Source: Mycobacterium kyorinense (GTDB taxonomy: Bacteria > Actinomycetota > Actinomycetes > Mycobacteriales > Mycobacteriaceae). Taken from it: 64,000 nt of DNA. The stretch lies in the NCBI RefSeq assembly GCF_002101735.1, contig NZ_LQPE01000047.1, positions 1 to 64,000 on the forward strand. The letters run 5' to 3'. A program made the position numbers and the translations under genes. The notes under the pieces are model-generated. The model was not told where the DNA came from, searched no databases, and was given only the letters and a program-made list of their open reading frames with translations. Every line of letters starts with the position of its first letter. Position 1 is the stretch's first letter. Positions 8,591-19,600 of this stretch are shown here, in pieces.

Positions 8591-10669
8591 TTAGCCGCGG
8601 CTGCGGACCAGCTCCAACACGTCCGGCCCGAACTGCTCGAGCTTGCGGGCACCGATACCGGGGATCGCGACCAGCGCGGCGTCGTCAGCGGGCAGCATTT
8701 CCGCGATCGCGATCAGCGTGTTGTCGGTGAACACGACGTAGGCCGGCACGTTGAGCTCCTTGGCGGTGCGCAGCCGCCAATCCTTGAGCCGCAGCAACAG
8801 CTCGTCGTCGATATCGGCGGCGCACGTCTCGCAGCGGCGCAACATGATGGCCGCCGGCGTGGTCAGCGCCTTGTTGCAAATGCGGCAACGCGATGCAGCG
8901 CCGCGGTTGCGCCGCGGCTTACTTGGCGTCGGGTCGGACTGCGTCTGCGGGGCGATCCCGTTGAGGAACCGTGACGGCTTGCGGCTCTGCCGCCCGCCCG
9001 GCGTCCGCGACAACGCCCAGCTGAGCGCCAAATGTGTTCGTGCCCTGGTGATTCCGACGTAAAGCAGCCGGCGCTCCTCCTCCACGGGCTCGCTGTCTGC
9101 GCCGTGCGCCAGCGCGTGGCTGATCGGCAGCGTGCCGTCGGCCAGGCCCACCAGAAACACCGCGTCCCACTCCAGCCCCTTGGCGGCGTGCAGCGACGCC
9201 AGCGTCACGCCCTGCACCACCGGCGGGTGGCGGGCGTCGGCGCGCATTCGCAACTCGGCCAGCAGACCGGGCAGGTCCAGTTGCGGGCGGTGCGCCACCT
9301 CCTCGTCGACCAGTTCGGCCAAGGCGCTCAGCGCCTCCCAGCGCTCGCGCGCCCGGGTGCCCGCCGGCGGCTGCGCCGTCAACCCCAGCGGTTCCAGTAG
9401 CCCGCGCACCACGTCCGGCAACTCGCCTTCTGCGCCCTGGGCGGCCGCCCGCTGCAACACCAGCAGCGCTTGGCGGATCTCCTGACGGCTGAAAAAGCCC
9501 TCGCCGCCGCGCACCTGATACGGAATGCCGGCCTCGGTCAGCGCCTCCTCGTATACCTCGGACTGGGCGTTGATCCGGTACAGCACAGCGATCTCCGCCG
9601 GTGGCGTGCCCGCCGCGACGAGCTTCGCGATGGCCTTGGCCACCGCGGCCGCTTCGGCAACCTCGTCGGGATGCTCGTGAAACGACGGCACCGGGCCCGG
9701 GTCGCGCTGGCCGACCAGGTGCAGCTTGCTGCCGGCCACGCGGCCGCGGGCGGCGGCGATCACCCGGTTCGCCAGCGACACCACCTGCGGCGTGGAGCGG
9801 TAGTCCCGCTCGAGACGCACGACCGTGGCGTCGGGAAATCGTCGGGAGAAGTCGAGCAGAAAGCGCGGGCTGGCGCCGGTGAACGAGTAGATGGTCTGGT
9901 TGGGGTCGCCGACGACGGTCAGGTCGTCGCGCTCCCCCAGCCACGCCGAGAGCACCCGCTGCTGCAGCGGGGTGACGTCCTGGTATTCGTCGACGACGAA
10001 GCAGCGGTAGCGGTCGCGGAATTCCTCGGCGACCGCGGCGTCGTTTTCGATCGCGGCCGCAGTGTGCAGCAGCAGGTCGTCGAAGTCGAGCAGCGCGGGG
10101 CCGTCGCTGCGGGCCTTGAGCGACTCGTAGCCGGCGTAGACCGCGGCCACCCGCGGGGCGTCCAACGGGATGTCGCGGCCGGCGGCGGCGACCGCCTCCG
10201 GGTACTGCTCGGGGGAGATCAGCGACGCCTTCGCCCACTCGATTTCGCCGGCCAGATCCCGCACGTCGTCGGTGCTCAGCTGCTGCCCGGCACGGTTGGC
10301 GGCCCGGGCGACGACGGCGAACTTGGTGTCCAGCAGCTGCCAACCCGTGTCGCCGACCACACGCGGCCAGAAGTAGCGCAACTGGCGGTGCGCGGCGGCG
10401 TGAAAGGTCACGGCCTGGACATTGCCGATGCCCAGCGTCCGCAGCCGGGCGCGCATCTCACCCGCCGCGCGCTGGGTGAACGTCACCGCCAACACCTGCC
10501 CGGCGGCGACGTGGCCGGCAGCGACCAGCTGGGCGATGCGGTGCGTGATGGTGCGGGTCTTGCCGGTCCCGGCACCGGCCAGCACGCACACCGGGCCCCG
10601 GGGCGCCAGCACGGCCTCGCGCTGCTCCTCGTCGAGGTCGGCAAGCAAGGCGTCCGCGGTCACCGGCAT
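8591..10669 (-). CDS. uvrD2: UvrD2 superfamily I DNA helicase with HRDC domain
   Basis: The 692-residue product has Walker A (GAGTGKT, about 32-38), Walker B with DEYQD, motif III/IV segments ([22 protein letters not shown]) and motif V/VI ([24 protein letters not shown]). A tetracysteine motif (CRIC...CETC) follows, then a C-terminal HRDC domain ending LVRSRG. This layout is specific to mycobacterial UvrD2, an essential 3'-5' translocase. Start: [16 protein letters not shown] aligns with the family N-terminus; an ATG-like start ten codons upstream (10699) is also open. The mycoredoxin gene is divergent. Confidence 0.94.
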   Translation of the reverse strand: MPVTADALLADLDEEQREAVLAPRGPVCVLAGAGTGKTRTITHRIAQLVAAGHVAAGQVLAVTFTQRAAGEMRARLRTLGIGNVQAVTFHAAAHRQLRYFWPRVVGDTGWQLLDTKFAVVARAANRAGQQLSTDDVRDLAGEIEWAKASLISPEQYPEAVAAAGRDIPLDAPRVAAVYAGYESLKARSDGPALLDFDDLLLHTAAAIENDAAVAEEFRDRYRCFVVDEYQDVTPLQQRVLSAWLGERDDLTVVGDPNQTIYSFTGASPRFLLDFSRRFPDATVVRLERDYRSTPQVVSLANRVIAAARGRVAGSKLHLVGQRDPGPVPSFHEHPDEVAEAAAVAKAIAKLVAAGTPPAEIAVLYRINAQSEVYEEALTEAGIPYQVRGGEGFFSRQEIRQALLVLQRAAAQGAEGELPDVVRGLLEPLGLTAQPPAGTRARERWEALSALAELVDEEVAHRPQLDLPGLLAELRMRADARHPPVVQGVTLASLHAAKGLEWDAVFLVGLADGTLPISHALAHGADSEPVEEERRLLYVGITRARTHLALSWALSRTPGGRQSRKPSRFLNGIAPQTQSDPTPSKPRRNRGAASRCRICNKALTTPAAIMLRRCETCAADIDDELLLRLKDWRLRTAKELNVPAYVVFTDNTLIAIAEMLPADDAALVAIPGIGARKLEQFGPDVLELVRSRG

Positions 10670-10734
10670 GCCGTCCATCTTGGCAGCGGAGGCCGACAAA
10701 CCCCGGGGTCCGCCACGCCGTCTATAAACGAGGC

Positions 10735-10980
10735 ATGAGTAACGCTGCCCTGACCATGTACACGACGCCCTGGTGCGGCTACTGCCATCGGCTCAAGACG
10801 ATGTTGAAGGCCGCCGGTATCTCCTACGACGAGGTGAACATCGAACAGGACGCCGCGGCCGCGGAGTTCGTCGGTTCGGTCAACGGCGGCAACCGGACCG
10901 TTCCGACCGTCAAGTTCGCCGACGGCACGACGTTGACCAATCCCAGCGCCAACGAGATCAAAGCCAAGCTGGCCGGGTAG
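10735..10980 (+). CDS. mrx1: Mycoredoxin 1, glutaredoxin-like
   Basis: The 81-residue thioredoxin-fold product has the active site Cys14-Gly-Tyr-Cys17 and a cis-proline TVPT loop. Mycoredoxin reduces mixed disulfides between proteins and mycothiol in the cytoplasm. The length and the position divergent from uvrD2 match Rv3198A. Its stop is 5 bases from the stop of convergent nudC. Confidence 0.94.
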   Translation: MSNAALTMYTTPWCGYCHRLKTMLKAAGISYDEVNIEQDAAAAEFVGSVNGGNRTVPTVKFADGTTLTNPSANEIKAKLAG

Positions 10981-10985
10981 GCGGC

Positions 10986-11909
10986 TCAGCCGGCCGCGGC
11001 CCAGGATTCGATGATCACCCGGGCAATCGAAACCGAGCCGGGCAGAAGGAGTTTCGAGTCGGAATTGCTGCCCCAGTCACCGGCGGCCAGCGCCGCGCGG
11101 ACCTCGTCGCGGGTGAACCAGGCCGCCTCGGCGATCTCACCGTCGTTGAACGAGAACTCCTGATTCGGGTCGGCCACCGCGTGAAAGCCGACCATGAGCG
11201 ATCGGGGGAACGGCCACGGCTGGCTGCCCAGGTAGCGCACGTCGCGCACGGTCAGACCGATCTCCTCGCGAACCTCGCGGGCCACGCACAGCTCGAACGA
11301 CTCGCCGGCCTCGACGAAGCCGGCCAGCAGCGAGAACAGCCGCTGCGGCCACACGGTCTGGCGGGCCAGCACCGCGCGATCGCCGCCGTCGTGCACCAGG
11401 CAGATCACCGCGGGGTCGATCCGCGGGAATTCCTCGTGCCCGGTGAGCGGGTTGACCCTCGCCCAACCCGCCCGGATGGGTTTGGTCGGTGAGCCGTCGG
11501 CGGCCGAAAACCGGGCGCTGTCATGCCAATTCAGCAACGCCAACGCCGACGACACCAGCTGCGCGCTGACGTCGTCGAACAGCTGACCCGCCCGGCGAAG
11601 ATCGGCCACCTCGACAGGGACGTCGGGGTCCTCGGGCGCTTCCAGCGGGCCGCGGATGGCCCACACGTGCCGACCGCCCTCCAGGCGGCCCAAAAACACG
11701 GCGTCCGAGGGTGGTTTGTCGGCGAGCGTACGCGCCGCGCCGAGCACCACCCGGCCGCCGGCGACCAGCACCTGGTTGCGGTGGTCCACCCGCAACAGTG
11801 CGGCATCGGCCCAGCCGTCGGCGGCGGCGTCGACGTCGGTGCGCAGCTGGTCGGCGCGGTCGGCGCCGATGCGCGAGAGCAGCGGAACGCTTTGCAGCTG
11901 GAAATCCAT
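10986..11909 (-). CDS. nudC: NudC NAD(H) diphosphatase (Nudix)
   Basis: The 307-residue product has a complete Nudix box (GFVEAGES...REVREEIGL, near residue 200) followed by SQPWPFPRSLM, the signature of the NADH-pyrophosphatase subgroup. This subgroup cleaves NADH or NAD to nicotinamide mononucleotide and AMP and can remove NAD caps from RNA. The mycobacterial enzyme is linked to isoniazid and ethionamide resistance through hydrolysis of drug-NAD adducts. The zinc-ribbon cysteines of E. coli NudC are not evident. It lies between mrx1 (convergent) and the K+ channel gene upstream on the same strand, 9 bases away. Confidence 0.94.
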   Translation of the reverse strand: MDFQLQSVPLLSRIGADRADQLRTDVDAAADGWADAALLRVDHRNQVLVAGGRVVLGAARTLADKPPSDAVFLGRLEGGRHVWAIRGPLEAPEDPDVPVEVADLRRAGQLFDDVSAQLVSSALALLNWHDSARFSAADGSPTKPIRAGWARVNPLTGHEEFPRIDPAVICLVHDGGDRAVLARQTVWPQRLFSLLAGFVEAGESFELCVAREVREEIGLTVRDVRYLGSQPWPFPRSLMVGFHAVADPNQEFSFNDGEIAEAAWFTRDEVRAALAAGDWGSNSDSKLLLPGSVSIARVIIESWAAAG

Positions 11910-11918
11910 GCCGGTGCT

Positions 11919-12992
11919 CTACTTCCCCACGCTGCGGATGTACAGCAGCCGGTCGTCGGCCTCGATGGCGTCGACCTCCGGCGCGTCGACCCGCAGCAGG
12001 TTGCCGTCGCGCACGACGCCCAACACGATGTCGGTGAGGTGCCGCGGCGACCCGCCGACCTCCGTCTGCTCCACCTCTCGTTCGGCGATAGCGAATCCGG
12101 CGTCGGGAGTCAGCAGATCCTCGATCATCTCCACCACGCTCGGCGTGGTGGTGGCGATGCCGAGCAGCCGGCCCGCGGTCTCCGAGGACACCACGACCGA
12201 GTCGGCGCCCGATTGCCGCAGCAGATGCTGGTTTTCGGCCTCCCGGATCGACGCGACGATCTTGGCTTTCGGCGCAAGTTCCCTTGCGGTCAGCGTGACC
12301 AGCACCGCGGTGTCGTCGCGGCTGGTGGCGACGACGATCGACGCGGCGTGCTGCGCACTGGCCAGCCGCAGCACGTCGGATCGGGTGGCGTCGCCGTGCA
12401 CGGTGACCAGCCCGGCCGCCGCGGCGTGGTCGAGTGCGGCCCGATCGGTGTCGACGACGACGATGTCGCCGGCCGGTACCTCGTCGCTCAGCATTGCGGC
12501 GACGGCCGTCTTGCCTTTGGTGCCGTAGCCGATGACGACGGTGTGGTTGCGCACTCTGCTCCTCCAACGCTGGATCTTCAGTGCCTGCCGCGAGGTCTCC
12601 GTGAGGACCTCGAGCGTCGTCCCGACCAGCACGATCAGGAACGCGACCCGCAGCGGGGTGATGATCGCGACATTAACCAGGCGGGCGGTCTCGGTGTACG
12701 GGGTGATGTCGCCGTACCCGGTCGTCGACAGCGACACCGCCGAGTAGTACAGGCAATCCAGGAAGGTCAGCGGGTGGTGGCCGTTGGCATCGTGGTACCC
12801 GCCGCGGTCGAGGTAGACAATCACGGTCGCCGCGAACAACGCCACCGTGGCGATGGTCACCCGGCGGGTGATGACACGCACCGGGCTGGCTTCGCTTCCG
12901 GGGATGCGCAGCACACCGACAAGGGCGTAACTGGGCTGGGCGGTGAGCGTCTCGTCGAGACCGCTCAACCGCCGCCAGCTAGCTCTGGCCAC
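11919..12992 (-). CDS. Two-TM potassium channel with RCK domain (Rv3200c-like)
   Basis: The 357-residue product has two hydrophobic helices (about 43-65 and 112-130) flanking a pore loop with STTGYGD, close to the K+ selectivity filter TVGYGD. A cytoplasmic RCK/TrkA-N Rossmann domain (VVIGYGTKGKTAVAAML, from about 173) and a TrkA-C-like end follow. It probably conducts potassium or another monovalent cation. Thr replaces Val in the filter, so strict selectivity is uncertain. The start MARASWRRL precedes the first helix. Confidence 0.9.
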   Translation of the reverse strand: MARASWRRLSGLDETLTAQPSYALVGVLRIPGSEASPVRVITRRVTIATVALFAATVIVYLDRGGYHDANGHHPLTFLDCLYYSAVSLSTTGYGDITPYTETARLVNVAIITPLRVAFLIVLVGTTLEVLTETSRQALKIQRWRSRVRNHTVVIGYGTKGKTAVAAMLSDEVPAGDIVVVDTDRAALDHAAAAGLVTVHGDATRSDVLRLASAQHAASIVVATSRDDTAVLVTLTARELAPKAKIVASIREAENQHLLRQSGADSVVVSSETAGRLLGIATTTPSVVEMIEDLLTPDAGFAIAEREVEQTEVGGSPRHLTDIVLGVVRDGNLLRVDAPEVDAIEADDRLLYIRSVGK

Positions 12993-13025
12993 GGCTCATC
13001 GGCAGGCGCACGACACAATGTAACC

Positions 13026-13415
13026 ATGACCGCTACCACAGCTCACCCCGACGCGAGCGCGGCTCCGGCATACCGGATGGGTGCCCTGCTGATCGGGATG
13101 GGTATCACCCATTTTCTGGCGCCCAAACCCTTCGACGCCATCGTCCCGACGGAGCTGCCGGGCAGCCAGCGGCTCTACACCTATGCGTCCGGCGTCGGCG
13201 AGGTTGCGACCGGCGCGCTGCTGCTGGCCAGGAGCACCCGCCGGTTGGGCGCGCTGGCGGCGGCGGTGCTGTTCGTCGCGGTCTTTCCGGCCAACGTCAA
13301 CATGGTGCGGCTGTGGTGGGCCAGGCCCTGGCCGATGCGGCTGGTCGCGTTGGCCCGGTTGCCGTTACAGATCCCGATGATCACCTCCGCTCTCAAAATC
13401 AGGCGCACTGCCTAG
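13026..13415 (+). CDS. DoxX-like small membrane protein
   Basis: The 129-residue product has about four hydrophobic segments (GALLIGMGITHF, GEVATGALLLA, LAAAVLFVAVFPANVNM, and a C-terminal helix). NVNM followed by basic residues resembles the DoxX/DUF4267-type family. The specific function is unknown. The ATG at 13026 was chosen because it gives the Met-Thr-Ala N-terminus ahead of the first helix; the longer open frame upstream is antisense to the channel gene. The last 17 bases overlap the 3' end of adnB, which is convergent. Confidence 0.75.
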   Translation: MTATTAHPDASAAPAYRMGALLIGMGITHFLAPKPFDAIVPTELPGSQRLYTYASGVGEVATGALLLARSTRRLGALAAAVLFVAVFPANVNMVRLWWARPWPMRLVALARLPLQIPMITSALKIRRTA

Positions 13416-16400
13416 CCAGCAGCGCCGCGAGTTCGCCGGGCCCCGGCAATGCGTGCGGCACGACGGTGGTTCCGCTGCGGACGTAGTGAAAAGCGGTGCG
13501 CACCAACGATTCCGGGCAGCCGGACAGTCCCGCCCAGGCCAGCCGGTAGACGCCGAGCTGGATTGCCGCGTGCCGGGCGGCTTCCGGGCCGCGTGGCGGC
13601 TCGCCGGTCTTCCAGTCGACCACGGTGGCGCCGCCATCCGGTTCGGCGAACGCCGCGTCGATGCGGCCGCGCACCACGGTGTCGCCCACGGCCATCTCGA
13701 AGGGCACCTCGACGGCGACAGGGGTGCGGGACGCCCAGGGTGAGGCGAGGAAGGCCTCTTGCAACGCGGCCAGTTCCTCGGCGTCGGCCTGCGCGGTCTC
13801 GGTGTCGGCGGCCCCGGGCAGGTCGGCGAGGTCGAACAGCCGCTCGGCGCCGTAAAACCGCTGCACCCATTCGTGAAACGCATTGCCCAACAAGGCATGC
13901 GGCTCGGGGCGGGCAGGCAGCCGGCGCGTCAGCCGCCGCAGCGCGCCGTCCGGGTCGCGGGCCAAGTCCACCAGGCCGCTGACCGACAGTTGGCCGGGCA
14001 GGCTCGGCGTCGCCGGCGTGGTGGCGCGCGCGCGTTCGGCGAGCAACGCATCGACGTCGGGGTCGGCCGGTAAGGCCGCGTCGGCCTGCGACATCGCGGC
14101 GACCACCAGCGCCGCGCCGCGCTCCACGTCGGCACGCCGGGCGCCGAGTGGGTCGACGGGCCAGATGGCTTCTACAGCAGTGTCGCGCAACGGGTTTGGT
14201 TCGCCGTCGGCAGGTGGCGGCGCCCAGTGTTCGACCTCGCCGCAGTCGTGCCTTTCGATGACGTCCTTGAGCTCGTGCAGGAAGTCGGACGGGCCGCGCG
14301 GTTTGATCCCGGTAGCACCCCAGTGGTGGCCGGACAGCAGTAGCGTGTCCTGGGCGCGGGTGATGGCCACATAGAGCAGGCGGCGCTCCTCGTCCATGCG
14401 CCGCTGCTCCAGCTGGCGGCGATGCGCAGAGATCGTGTCCGACAACTGTTTTCGATCGACGACGTCCGACGTCTCCAGGACCGGGACGCCGTGCGCGCCC
14501 AACGAAGCGCGATCGCCTCGCAGCAGCGGCGGCAGCTCGGCGGCATCGGTCAGCCAGGTGCGGGCCGACCCGGTCGACGGGAACACGCCGCCCGACAGAT
14601 GCGGAACGGCCACCACGTGCCACTCCAGGCCCTTGGCGGCGTGCACGGTGAGCACTTGGACCTGGTCCTGGGCGACGGTGACTTGCGCCGGCGGCAAGCC
14701 GTTTTCGACGTCGGTGGCGGCATCCAGGTAGGCAAGGAGACCCTCGACCGAGGGGTTGCCGGCCCGCTCGGCGTAGCTCGCGACCACGTCGGCGAAGGCG
14801 TCGAGGTGTTCGGTACCGGTGCACCCGGTGGTGGCCGGTTGCGCGGCACGGACCTCGCAGTCGACGCCCAGTACCCGGCGCACCTCGGCGACCAGGTCGG
14901 GCAGCGGATGGCCGAGATGTCCACGTAGCGTGGTCAACTCGTCGGCGAGTGCGGTGATGCGCCGATACCCGGCCGGTGAATACTCGCTGTCCGGTCCGGG
15001 GTCGTCGATGGCGTCGGCCAGGCCGGCGGTGTCGGCGTCCGGGCCGGCCGACGCCGCGATCCGCTCGACGGAATCCGTTTCGCGCGCACCGCCATCCAGG
15101 GCGACGGCCCGCCGCCACAGCGCCGCGATGTCGCGGCCGCCGAGCCGCCAGCGTGGTCCGGTGAGCACCCGCATGGCCGCCGATCCGGCGGCGGGGTCGG
15201 CCACCAGCCGCAGCATCGCCACCACGTCGGCGACCTCCGGGACGGACAGCAGGCCGGCCAGCCCCACCACCTCCACCGGGATGCCGCGGGCCCGCAGCGC
15301 CGCGGCCATCGGTGCGGCGTCGGCGTTGCGCCGCACCAGGATTGCGGCGGTCGGCGGCGCGCCGCCGGCCGAGCCGGCCCGCTCGTAGTGGTGCTGCAGG
15401 TGGTCAGCGATCCACTCGCGTTCGGCGCATACGTCGGTCAGCAGCGCGCATCTGACCGTGCCGGGTGAAGCGTTGGGCCGGGCCCGGAGCGGCCGCACCG
15501 CCACCGACCGTCGCCGCGCTTCGGCCGAGACCGCGTTGGCCACTTGCAGGGTGCGCGGCGGGTTGCGCCAGCTGGTGCGCAGTTCAAGCATCGGCGCCGG
15601 CGTGCCGTCGGGCCGCGGGAAGTCGGTGGTGAACCGCGGCAGGTTGGTGGCCGAGGCGCCGCGCCAGCCGTAGATCGACTGGATCGGGTCGCCGACGGCG
15701 GTCAACGCCAGTTCCTCGTCGACTCCGCCGCCGAACAGCGACGACAACACGACGCGCTGAGCGTGACCGGTGTCCTGGTACTCGTCGAGCAGCACCACTC
15801 GATAGCGGCTCCGCAGCTCCTTACCGACCTGGCCGAACGTCGTCACCAGCCGCGCGGCCGCGGCCATTTGCATGCCGAAGTCCATCGCCTTCTCGGCCCG
15901 CATCCGCGCATGCAGCTCGTCGATGAGCGGCACGAGCTCGGCGCGTTCGGTCTGGGTGGCCAGCATCCGCAGCAGCCACTGGCTGGGGCCGCGGTCTCTC
16001 TGGTAGGGGCCGGCCGGCAGCGTGTGCACCAGCCGTTCCAGCTCGACGTGGGTGTCGTGCAGCTGCGCGGTGTCGACGAGGTGCTCGGCGAGCTGGCCGG
16101 ACAACCGCAGCACCATCGAGGTGACCGCGGCCGGGGTCTTGTCGGTGCGCAGTTCGCCGCGGTAGCCGTTGACCACGTCGAACGCCAGCTGCCACAGCTC
16201 GGTCTCGGACAGCAGCCGGGTATCCGGCTCGACGCCGAGCAGCAGGCCGTGGTCGCGCAGCAGCTGCCCGGCGAATGCGTGGTAGGTGCTGACCGCCGGG
16301 GCGCCCGCGGGCTCGCCGGTGATCAGTCCGGTGCCGGCCAGCCGGGCAAGCCGCGACCGGACCCGCCGCAGCAGCTGCCCGGCCGCCTTGCGGGTGAACG

Positions 16401-16608
16401 TCAGGCCGAGCACCTGGTCGGGTCGCGCGTAACCGTTGGCGACCAGCCACACCACCCGCGCGGCCATGGTCTCGGTTTTGCCGGCGCCGGCGCCGGCGAT
16501 GACGACCAGCGGCCCTGGCGGCGCGGCGATGACCGCGGCCTGCTCCTCGGTCGGTTCGAAAAGCCCAAGGCTGCAAGCTAACTCGGCAGGGCTGTAGCGG
16601 GGTGTCAT
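13399..16608 (-). CDS. adnB: AdnB helicase-nuclease subunit
   Basis: The 1069-residue product has Walker A GAGAGKTE (about 34-41), [37 protein letters not shown] and LLYVAITRAQ, all intact UvrD-like helicase motifs. A C-terminal RecB-type nuclease domain has GRIDAAF, VVDWKTGE and QLGVYRLAW. AdnB is the lead motor of the AdnAB complex, which resects double-strand breaks in mycobacteria in place of RecBCD. The ATG at 16606-16608 overlaps the adnA stop (ATGA), which points to translational coupling. The longer open frame into adnA is a frame shadow. Confidence 0.95.
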   Translation of the reverse strand: MTPRYSPAELACSLGLFEPTEEQAAVIAAPPGPLVVIAGAGAGKTETMAARVVWLVANGYARPDQVLGLTFTRKAAGQLLRRVRSRLARLAGTGLITGEPAGAPAVSTYHAFAGQLLRDHGLLLGVEPDTRLLSETELWQLAFDVVNGYRGELRTDKTPAAVTSMVLRLSGQLAEHLVDTAQLHDTHVELERLVHTLPAGPYQRDRGPSQWLLRMLATQTERAELVPLIDELHARMRAEKAMDFGMQMAAAARLVTTFGQVGKELRSRYRVVLLDEYQDTGHAQRVVLSSLFGGGVDEELALTAVGDPIQSIYGWRGASATNLPRFTTDFPRPDGTPAPMLELRTSWRNPPRTLQVANAVSAEARRRSVAVRPLRARPNASPGTVRCALLTDVCAEREWIADHLQHHYERAGSAGGAPPTAAILVRRNADAAPMAAALRARGIPVEVVGLAGLLSVPEVADVVAMLRLVADPAAGSAAMRVLTGPRWRLGGRDIAALWRRAVALDGGARETDSVERIAASAGPDADTAGLADAIDDPGPDSEYSPAGYRRITALADELTTLRGHLGHPLPDLVAEVRRVLGVDCEVRAAQPATTGCTGTEHLDAFADVVASYAERAGNPSVEGLLAYLDAATDVENGLPPAQVTVAQDQVQVLTVHAAKGLEWHVVAVPHLSGGVFPSTGSARTWLTDAAELPPLLRGDRASLGAHGVPVLETSDVVDRKQLSDTISAHRRQLEQRRMDEERRLLYVAITRAQDTLLLSGHHWGATGIKPRGPSDFLHELKDVIERHDCGEVEHWAPPPADGEPNPLRDTAVEAIWPVDPLGARRADVERGAALVVAAMSQADAALPADPDVDALLAERARATTPATPSLPGQLSVSGLVDLARDPDGALRRLTRRLPARPEPHALLGNAFHEWVQRFYGAERLFDLADLPGAADTETAQADAEELAALQEAFLASPWASRTPVAVEVPFEMAVGDTVVRGRIDAAFAEPDGGATVVDWKTGEPPRGPEAARHAAIQLGVYRLAWAGLSGCPESLVRTAFHYVRSGTTVVPHALPGPGELAALLARQCA

Positions 16609-19600
16609 GTCGCGATCCCGTCTGTGTGGGCCGGGCAGCTGGGCCGCAGCGGGCAGTGCACGCAGCCGTCGTTGATGCGGGCGACAAACTGAGGCCCGGC
16701 GGTAGCGGCGGCCGCCTGCCTTATCAGGTTGCGCCACTCTTCGCGCGCGGCCGGTGTCAACGGGTCCTGCTCGCGTTCGGTGGCGCCGCCGGCCGTCGTC
16801 CTGCCCGGATACACCAACCGGGCGCCGCCGGGCTCGGCACGCGGCAACTGGGGGTCCCTCCCGCTCGCGGGGGCGCCCTCGGCCACGGCCAACTGATAGG
16901 CCGCCAGCTGCGCGTGGCGCTGCGCGTCGTCCTTGCTGACCGGTGTCTTGCCCGTCTTGACGTCGACGATGACCAGCCGGCCGACGGCGTCGCGCTCGAC
17001 TCGGTCGACCCGGCCGCGCAGTCGCACACCGTCGACCACCCCGTCGACGTCGACCTCGACGCCGACCTCGGTGAGCGCGTGCCGCGTCTGGGCCCGCCAC
17101 TCCAAGAAGGCCTGCAGCATCGCGCGATGGCGGGCCAACTCGTTGGCCGCATACCAGCGCGACTGGAACGGCAGCTGTTCCCAGGCCCGGTCCAGCGCGG
17201 CCATCAGCTGCGACTCGCTGGCCGCCGACTCGGCGATCAGGGCGTGCACCACAGAGCCGATGGCCGACGGCAGGTCGCGCGGATCGGTTCCGCCGTGGCG
17301 TTCGGCCAGCCAGCGCAGCGGGCAGTCGGTCAGCGTCTGCAGGCTCGACGGCGTCAGCGTGACCACGTGGTGGTCGCCGCTCCACAGCGGCTCGGCGGTG
17401 CTGACCGGGGTCATGCCGTACCAGCCGGCCGGGTCGGCGCCCGGCACGCCGGCCTTGGCGAGCCGGGCCAATTGTGTTGCTGCTCTTGCTCTTTCAGTTT
17501 CGCTAACCGTGCCGTCGGGTGCGCAGACCACGCCGCGCAGCCGGCCTACCACCGCGGCCCCCGACAACACCCGCGGGGCCGTGACAGGGGATGTGTCGAG
17601 CTCGTTAGTGGCCCACTGCGCGATCTCGGAGAAGAACGGCGACGGCAACGCGCTGTCGCAGCCCGCCTGCCCGCCTTCTCCGTCGACGGCGGTGACCAGC
17701 AGCCGCTTTTTGGCCCGGCCCATCGCCGCCACCAACAGGCGCCGCTCCTCGGCGAGCAGTGGTGCCCGCAGTGACGCGCCCTCGCCGACCCCGTCGAGGA
17801 CGTCCAGCAACCGCTGGGTAGCCAGCACGCCGCCGCGCGGAATCGTGTTGGGCCACAACCCTTCCTGTAGACCGGCGATGACCACCAGGTCCCACTCGTG
17901 GCCGAGCGCGGCGTGCGCGCTGAGCACGCTGACCTGTTCGGCCACACCGGGCTCGGGACGCACCGGCGGCACCTGCAGCGCACCGACGTGGTCGAGCAGC
18001 CCGCGCAGCGACGCCCCGGCGGTGCGCGACACGTATTGGTCGGTGACCTCGAACAGCGTCGTCACCGCGTCGAGGTCGCGGTCGGCCTGGGTGCCGGCGG
18101 CGCCGCCGCGCTCAGCCGCCGCCAGCAAGCGACGCTGAAGACCCGAGCGCTGCCACGCCGCCCACAGCGTGTAGCGCGGATCCCGGCCGTCGCGATGACA
18201 GCCGGCGGCGGCGTCGAGCACAGCGCGGACCCGTCGCAGCGGGCGGGCGTGCGCCGCGGACAGTGGCGGCGGGTCGCCCGCCAACGCCGACACCAGCAGG
18301 TCGTCGACGTCCCGGTCCGGTGCGCTGCGGCGCAGCGCCCGGCGCAGTTGGCGAAGCGTCACCGGGTCGACCCGGCCGATCGGCCCGGTCAGCAACGCCA
18401 GTGCATGCTCGCCGTCCAGCCCGTCGGCGGTGGCGGCCAGCACGGCCAGCAGCGCCCGCGCCGCGGGCTGCTGCCACAGCTGCCCACCGGACGTCGGCAC
18501 GGCCACCGGGACGCCCGCCCGGGTCAGGGCGTGCGCCAGCCCCGCCGCGGCGCGCTGCACCGATCTGACGATGACCGCCATCTGCGACCACGGCAGCCCG
18601 TCGACCAGGTGTGCCCGCCGCAGTGCGTCGGCGATCAGCGCCGCCTCCGCATGCTCGGACGCGGCCAGGCGCACGGTCACCGAACCGGAATCGGTTCCGG
18701 CGGAGTCGATTTCGCTCCCCCCGGGAAGCCGGCCCGCGACGCCGGATACGGCGCGCGCCACCGCCGGCGCGCAGCGGTGCGACGAGGTCAGCGTCACCGA
18801 CGGCGCATCGTCGCTGTGCAACAGCGCGGCCGGGTCGCCGCCGCGGAAGCCGAACACCGCCTGGTTGGGGTCGCCGGCGATCACAGTCACCTCGGCGCCC
18901 GCCGCCAACACCCGCACCAAACGGGCGGCCTGGGGGTCGAGCTGCTGGGCGTCGTCGACCAGCAGAACCCGGATCCGGGCATGCTCGGCGGCCAGCAACT
19001 CCGGGTCGACGGCGAAGGCCTCCAGCGCGGCCCCGACCAGTTCGGCGGCGCCCAGCGCCGGCGTGGTCGCCTGCGGCGCGGCTGTCCCTACCGCGGCGCG
19101 CAGCAACATCACCTGCTCGTACTGGCGCGCGAACCGGCCCGCCGCCGCCCATTCCGGGCGCCCGTGCAACCTGCCCAGCTGCTGCAGTTCCCGCGGGTCG
19201 ACACCGCGTTCGGCGCAGCGCGCCAACAGATCCCGCAACTCGGCGGCGAATCCTGCGGTGCTCAACGCGGGACGCAGCTCGGCGGGCCACGCCGTCGAAC
19301 CGTCCTGCAGGTCGCCGGCCAGCAGCTCGGCGATGATTGCGTCTTGTTCGGCGCTGGTGACCAACCGCGGAGGCGGCCCGCCGGCGCGCTGCGCGGCCAG
19401 CCGCAGCACGGCGAAGGCGTAGCTGTGCACGGTGCGCACCAGCGGCTCACGGATCACGACAGGCCCGGCAGCTTCCGTCCGCGCCCGCAACAGCTGTGCC
19501 GTCAACGCGCTGCGCGCCCGGGTGGCGATGCGGCCCGAACCCGTCAGCAACAGAACAGATTCCGGTTCGGCACCGGCAGCGATGCGGGCGGCCGCGGCGT

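Noticed and set aside
13399-17385. 1328-residue version of AdnB
   Set aside because: The extra 259 residues are an Arg/Gly-rich shadow of adnA; MTPRYSPAEL at 16608 is the natural start.
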